This document shows, one piece after another, positions 58,199 through 64,000 of a DNA stretch of 64,000 bases. The notes under the pieces were generated by a model. That model did no database searches, was not told the DNA's origin, and saw only the letters and a list, made by a program, of their open reading frames with translations. The position numbers were made by a program, and so were the translations under genes. Positions within the stretch are counted from its first letter, which is position 1; every line of letters starts with the position of its first letter. Source of the DNA: Nymphaea colorata (Eukaryota > Streptophyta > Magnoliopsida > Nymphaeales > Nymphaeaceae); contig NC_045144.1 in assembly GCF_008831285.2 (NCBI RefSeq), forward strand, positions 1,426,001-1,490,000, given 5' to 3'.

Positions 58199-58859
58199 AG
58201 AATTCTTCCAACATTGGTTATGGCAGTTACCAGGTATTGTGTTGTTTACGGTCGAAAAAGATATAGGCATATATAAAAAAATCTGATTTTTTTTCGTTGA
58301 AGCCACCTTATTTTTAAAATTACTTTTATGAGAGACAAATTATAATTTCTGGACAATTTAAATGGTAAAAAGTTTTTCATAGATGCTACATCAGATGCCA
58401 ACCAAACTGAGTAATGGCAGGGCGTAGATAAATTAAAGAGTAAAGACAGTCATTGTTTTCTGAAAAAATTCGCCTCAGCTTTATCTAGCTTTTTGCTTAT
58501 AGTTATTTTAAGTTTGTTTATGATGAAAAGTAATTTCTGATGAGGATGATCTCAGGGCATTTTCAATTATCTTTTGTCTGATGAAGGTAATTTAAACTTC
58601 TACATTCTGTGATGGTTCTGGTCTAGCTTGTATTTTATAATTTTTGTCGATGGGTGGTCAGCATGCGGCCATGGTATTCAAGAAATTTATAATAATAAAA
58701 ATGCATATTATTAATCTAATTTATAAGTCATCACTAATTTGTAATTTTGATTATTATTCTAGCTTCTGCGTTTTGTCAGCAACAAGCCCCAATTTGTTAG
58801 AAATTATGCACTTAATAGAGATGACTAATTAATTCAATCGCTAAAACGAAACCTAAAGT
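58199..58859. other. Gap, no gene recognised
   Basis: AT-rich, no supported feature beyond the FBPase echo noted above. Confidence 0.5.
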
Positions 58860-59039
58860 GACTGAAAGTGCCATCGCAACAAGTACCAGAAAATGGTGAC
58901 GGCCAACTTCATCGCTGCTAGTTTCAGCTCTGGAATCTTTAGCATGGGAATTTTGGCCATCACAATTTCTCAGGAGCGACGGAAAACTGGGTACTAGCAA
59001 TGGTTGTTACCATCGCTAATATTGATTTTTGTTGTAGTA
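58860..59039. mobile_element. CACTA-like transposon terminus (fragment)
   Basis: On the minus strand from 59039 it reads TACTACAACAAAAATCAATA, one base from the usual CACTACAACAAAAA start. It is followed by subterminal-type words (GCGATGG, CCATTGCTAG, CCGTCGCTCC, TTGTGATGG). The opposite terminus was not found. Confidence 0.5.
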
Positions 59040-59053
59040 TCATGTGTTCTGCT

Positions 59054-59095
59054 AAGGGCTGTACAGGAGCCCAGTTGAACTTAAGCTCGGTCAGA
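59054..59095. mobile_element. Fragment of the GGGCTGxACA / GAGCTCGAG MITE family
   Basis: GGGCTGTACAGGAGCCCAGT, followed by AACTTAAGCTCGG, matches the terminal sequence of the element at 37217. Only this end is present. Confidence 0.4.
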
Positions 59096-59200
59096 TGCAA
59101 GAGGGATGCCAAACTTAGAAGTAAGTTATAGACACCGCCCAATAAGTGGTTTATTGTGCTTGGGCATTCTCAATGACTGCCATGTTAAGTGGTTTATTTT

Positions 59201-59730
59201 TCCTTATAAATAGGATTCTAATCTTCTGTTGATTATGACTTATGGGAGTAAGTTGACTAAAAAAGTAGGTAGAATCACAAATGGTGTAGCAAAAGGGGAG
59301 TTTTCAGGAGAAAGATCAGGAATATGAGAAGATTGACACTCAGGATAGAGAGCAGATACAGTTCAGGAGATTTAAGTCCAGGAAAATAGTAAAATTAAAG
59401 TTGGGGATAAAGAATGAGGTAAAGGTGATTGATCTGTTGCATGATTTAGGTTTGTCAGGCTGCTTTTGTCGTGCATATACTGATGTGTGATTGGCAATTA
59501 TTTTTCATGTACAATGGCCATATTTCCTTATAAATAAGATTCTAGTTGTCTATTGATTATAACATATGGGGGAAAGTTGCCAAAGAAATTAGGTAAAATC
59601 ATAATTGGTGCAAGAAAAGGGAGATTAGGAGAAAGAGAAGGAATACAATAAGCTTGAAGCTCATGATAGAGTTGTAAGTAGAGGAGAGCACATAGTTCAG
59701 AGAGATATAATTATTGATGTTAAGGATAGA
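59201..59730. repeat. Two diverged copies of a ~200-bp unit, 324 bp apart
   Basis: TCCTTATAAATA(G/A)GATTCTA starts at 59201 and 59525. Similarity continues through TTGATTAT..A..ATATGGG and GGAGAAAGA, roughly 75-80 percent by eye, with no coding frame. Confidence 0.7.
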
Positions 59731-60224
59731 GTTAATAGTAGATCCGCTCAGTAGGAGAATTTTCCTCCATTACTGGTCGTGGTAGATAGACACAACTCAT
59801 ATTATGAAAAATAATTATTGTATTTAGCAACATTTAATTTTCTTATTTATTAGCTAGCATTTATGAATTTTCCAACATTTTAGTAATTTTTTTGTCAACA
59901 AATGTGATAAAACCCTCTCATGTGTGTCGTTTTCTAATGGGTCGTGTTTTACTTTATAGCTGTTTTGTTCATCTTATAAGCTGTTTTGTTCATCTTATAT
60001 ATAATATAAGTATTTCATGTGAGGATGGATTGACATAATTACATTTGTCTTGTAAAATAAAATTCAATTGTAGATCGTGGTCTAGAGCATTTCTAGATTA
60101 AGACACTTGTCGTTACTAAAAAAAGACGGATTCACTCAAGTGTGAAAACATAGACGTCGATGAAAGATAACTACGTCCGTGAAAAATCGCCTACCCCTAA
60201 GTTTGGGGGCAAAACGTTAGTGCT

Positions 60225-60375
60225 CCACAACGAGTTGAGTCAAATCTAGCTCTCAAACTCGTTCGAGTAAACTAGACTCGTTTTTTATATGAGTCAAAAT
60301 GGAGCTTAAATATAAACTCAAGTATGTTAATGTCGAATTCGACTCGATTAAACTTGACTCGGTTCGACTTTAATC
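60225..60375. repeat. ACTCG-rich repeat fragment
   Basis: Words such as ACGAGTTGAGTC, CTCGTTCGAG and CGACTCGATTAAACTTGACTC mirror the interior of the elements at 35690-36629 and 37217-37668. The ends are not defined. Confidence 0.45.
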
Positions 60376-60818
60376 TTTTTTTTTTGCATTTTTAATTTTC
60401 CCTCCTTTTTTTTTCCTTTCACCCACACAAACCTTAATCTTATTTTTTTTAAAAAAAATTTCTAATTTTCTCTCCTTCTTTTTCCCTCTCCCCGTCCACT
60501 CAGCCACCCAGCTGGACGTCCTCTATAAAATAAACAAAATATCCTAAGTAGTATCATAATATTTAATTACAGCGCAGCATATAGTTAGTCCATCGTGCAC
60601 ATCTCGTATATATAGCATGTCATGCATAATGTGCATCTTAGTTAAGAGAGTACAGTGATATCCCATGCTTATTCAATTAGCAAGTATAATTCAGGCGTAT
60701 AAACGTGATTTGCTTTATGACAGAAACAAATTACAGTAAACTGTGCAAAAATGTAGACATTAGAACATAATCGTCTTTTCTTTAGATTTTATTTATTTCT
60801 GTCATGTAGTCCAGCAAG

Positions 60819-61010
60819 CATGGGCAGAGCCAAGGGGGATCGCATGGCCCTGACAGCATCTCAATTTTTTTTAAAAAAAACTTACATGTAAATTTTAGAA
60901 AAATATACTGTTGTATATAAAATTTTTGAAAAATAATATTTTGACCAGTGTCAAAATTTAGAAACTTTTAATGCAGCTTCCCTCATGAAAAATTTTTGAC
61001 TCCACTCCTG
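60819..61010. mobile_element. MITE, hAT-like, 192 bp
   Basis: The ends are CATGGGCAGAGCCAAGG and, on the other strand, CAGGAGTGGAGTCAAAAA. The flanking 8-mers CCAGCAAG (60811-60818) and CTAACAAG (61011-61018) match at 6 of 8. The interior is AT-rich. Same family as 46636-46806. Confidence 0.65.
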
Positions 61011-61018
61011 CTAACAAG

Positions 61019-62157
61019 GTAAAGTTCGAATACGTTCATCCTTTGCCTTAATTAGCTGCACTACAGGTACTATCATCTTTTTTTGTTGGAGTTCGAGCTG
61101 CAAAAGCCGCAAATATGATCCAATTATTTTATGTCCCTAATTCAATGATACACATGATATAAAATTTTAATTTATAAGTTTATAACATGCATTGGCCAGT
61201 TCTCATCTTCTTCCTTTTCAACACCACAAATATTCGGAAGGACTTGACCAGCGTAGATTTTGTAATACTTCGTTTTTATATGCATGTCAGCAATACCATA
61301 AGTTGACCTGTGTTCTGCATGGTCTTTGTCATTTTTAAGGCGTCAACGGAAGCCAATTAAGAGGTCAGATTGGCAAAGTAAGTTGCATGCTCACCCCTGG
61401 ATGCTTGCAACACATATACTCGAAAAGAAAAAAAGTAGGGAGTTGGGATATTTTGAAAATTATTTTTAAAAATATTTTTTTTTGTTTTTTTCACTTTTTT
61501 TATTTCCTTTTTTGTCGTTACAAAAAGTTTTTTTTTAATTAATCAGGAATATTTTTATCATTAACCATATTGGTGCACAAAATTCTTTTGTGCCCATAAA
61601 GCATACACAACTCGCTTCACTAGATTGGACCCATGATGCAAACTAAGGATGTCAATGGATTGGATCCAGATCAGACATCTATCCAAATTTCTTTTATAAA
61701 ATTGGATATGATAAGCAATTTAACAACCGATTAAGAAAATTGGATCAAATTCATATTTAAGAAGTAACATCCAATCAGATACAGATTCAAATTCAGTTTT
61801 CAATAAATATTCCGATCGAATACTAAATATCATGACAAGTATATTTGAATCCGAACTGTAACCTAATATCTGAATCTAAACCATGAGTTGATATCCAAAT
61901 CTAAACTACGCGAGCTGATATCCAAATGTTGTAACTTAATATCTAATTCTGAACCATGAGAGTTTGAGTTGGTGGCCCTAGGTTTTGAAGTTGCAGCATA
62001 TGACAATTATAGGATGTTTGGGCCAAAAGACTAAGAGATAATGACTTCTCCGGAGTTATATAATAATAACTCTATAATTAACCATATATACTATTTAACT
62101 TAAAATATTTAAAACTATATCATACAAAATTAATTAGTTAATTAATTAATAAATATT
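61019..62157. other. AT-rich gap with GATGTCAAT-type repeat
   Basis: No gene. 61646-61960 begins AGGATGTCAATGGATTGGAT and is full of 'GATATCCAAAT'-like words, matching the repeat type near 32000 and 45030. Confidence 0.45.
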
Positions 62158-62318
62158 GTGTTTAATAATTTTTTGTGTGTAATTAAGTAAACTATTATAG
62201 TTAAGACATCAACTAAGCAAGATATCTTAATTAGTATTGTGTTTAATAAATTTTTTTTGTATAATTAAGTAAACTATGATAGTTAAGGCATCAACTAAGC
62301 AAGATATCTTAAATAATT
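62158..62318. repeat. 81-bp tandem duplication
   Basis: GTGTTTAATAA starts at 62158 and 62239. The copies share TTAAGTAAACTAT and CATCAACTAAGCAAGATATC with a few differences. Confidence 0.88.
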
Positions 62319-64000
62319 TACTTATTAATTGGAAACAATAAAGAAAACTTCAATTAATAAATTTCAACAAAATCGACATTTTTTAAAATATGAAATTAAT
62401 CTCAAATAAATATATTTAGCATGAAAAAACTGCTAAACTCATAAAAAAGTTTTATTTATCAAATTATCAATCAAGTAAATTATTTTGTATATTCATACAA
62501 TTTGACCAAAAATCTTAGGTGTTTAATATATAACACATAATTCACAAATTTATAAACAAAAACCTCTAACTAGTAGGAAAAAAATAAATTGTCTGATTAA
62601 ATAAATTATCTGATATTTCATTTGATTAAATGATACAATTTTATGTAAAAAAAAATACCTATTGCAATGAAGCTAAGAGGGGTAACCCAAAGAGTTAGTG
62701 ACACAACTAACACTGTGAAGCGAATGAAGATTTGACATTATTGAACACTTTTTTTACGGTTGTAAAGAAAATTATTTCAATTAACTCAATCAAATGAGAA
62801 AAAATCATTAAATAATGTCTTTTTTAAAATAAGAAATAATATGGGTCCTTGATTTAAAAATTCTCAATAGGTGATCATCAAGAAATAATGGTTTACTCAA
62901 TTAAAATTTATTGTTAATTAAAATAGATAAATTAATGTTCAATATGCATAGTTAATACAAAAATTGCATAAAAGTCATATGAATAACTTGTGGAAAATGT
63001 ATACAAACCATATGAAAAACTTATGGGAAAAGTGTGAAAACCATATGATCAACTTGTGTATTGAGAAAACTATTTGTCTAATTACTCAAACATATCATTT
63101 GCAAAAACATGCAACCTCATTAAAAACTTTATTTAGTTGACAAACTAGTTGTTTTAAATAAGTATCTAAAAAAAGAGAACGGATTAAAGAATGTATGTGA
63201 AAATAATATAACAGTTTATAAATGACTTGAAGGCATGAAAATCAAATATGACAAATTATGAGCATGAAAAACTTATTGAGAAAATTGATAAGCTAATAGT
63301 TAAAACATCTTAACCAACTAGGTCAAAATTAAGTAATAAATATTTATTCATAAAAAGAAAATATGAAAATTTAGAAGATCAAAATAAAATTATTTATCCA
63401 AAGGAGTTAAGAATAAAACTTTACAATATTTACAATTTGTAAAATTAGAAGATCACTTAAAAAGATCAAAACAAATAAATACGAACCAAAAAATTTATTT
63501 GGACATAAAAAATAATGTTAGAGTTAAAATTCTCATAGAAGATGAAATAGATTACGATGACACAAGATGACAAGTCAATTCCTTAATAAGAATTTCAGTA
63601 CCAAAATATATGAAATCACATGCAGAAAGTAGTAACCCAACTTTGGCTAAAGAATAGAAGAAAAAGATTATGGTTATCCTCCAAGACAACCATATTATGA
63701 AAAGAAAGGTAGCTTTTAGATAAGTATTTAAAAAAAGGTATTGATAAAAAAAGTATGTGAAAATAATAAAAAACTTCCAAATCAATATTTAAACCAAGCT
63801 TTATTCAATGAGTTTTTTTATTTTATTGATTAATAAATCAACGCAACATTTTTTTAATTAATTTAATAAAATAACCAACTATTTAACAGGTAAATAGAAA
63901 ATAAGTAAAAAAATTAGAAAATGGTCTATTATAAGTATTTAATTAAACTCTTATAAAGAGAGAGAAGGGAGGGGAAACCCTCGCCTCACCGAGGAGGGAG
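62319..64000. other. AT-rich gap, no gene recognised
   Basis: Very AT-rich. At 62970-63060 three loose copies of CATATGAxxAACTTGTG occur about 33-39 bp apart. No open frame of note. The final 50 bases become GC-richer. Confidence 0.5.

Noticed and set aside
62319-64000. Search for tRNA genes and coding frames in the AT-rich right end
   Set aside because: No cloverleaf arms or conserved tRNA boxes could be recognised by eye, and frames are short.

Overview
This is nuclear DNA of a flowering plant. The mix is typical: a LINE, Ty1/copia and Ty3/gypsy elements, hAT DNA transposons with plant-type BED-finger and DUF659 transposases, short inverted-repeat elements (MITEs), AT- and GA-rich microsatellites, and broken pieces of plant metabolic genes. 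I cannot place the species. Only one protein-coding gene looks complete: a single-exon GNAT acetyltransferase at 32428-32952 (+). Almost everything else is transposon or decayed gene.

Layout. 1-3010: 5'-truncated LINE remnant (+). 5.5-6.5 kb: copia gag remnant (+) behind a duplicated gag start. 8.6 kb: tandem array of small hairpins. 9.7-14.0 kb: decayed copia element (-) with 5' LTR, tRNA-iMet primer site, gag, protease, integrase, RT and RNase H; it sits against the gag start of another LTR element. About 15.8-22.1 kb: Ty3/gypsy element (+) with a long open gag-pol frame that ends abruptly in the integrase zinc-finger region.

22.1-44.9 kb is the most unusual part. A non-coding block of about 2 kb with exon-like segments on the minus strand occurs three times: A at 22.1 kb, B at 27.4 kb and C at 39.4 kb. 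A and C are near-identical over about 4.1 kb, including most of an hAT transposon, so they look like a recent segmental copy. B is older, lacks the hAT, and shares with C an extra left part next to a 35-bp periodic array resembling DNA-transposon subterminal repeats. The hAT in C (41578-44865) is full length; the copy in A stops inside the transposase gene. Between B and C lie the intact GNAT gene and, 2.4 kb before it, a broken antisense GNAT copy.

45-50 kb holds MITEs with target-site duplications and exon-like stretches on the minus strand. 51.3-56.1 kb is a decayed copia element (+) with a very unusual leader of about 1.9 kb: GC-rich hairpins, then an array of ACCGGTTC-like motifs. 56.7-58.2 kb has two pseudogene fragments of sugar-phosphate metabolism, the 3' end of cytosolic phosphoglucomutase and an exon of fructose-1,6-bisphosphatase. 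The last 5 kb is AT-rich with small duplications and one more MITE.

No operon-like cooperation between genes is visible. The organising theme is nested insertion, segmental copying and capture of host gene fragments. All identity and similarity statements are by eye.
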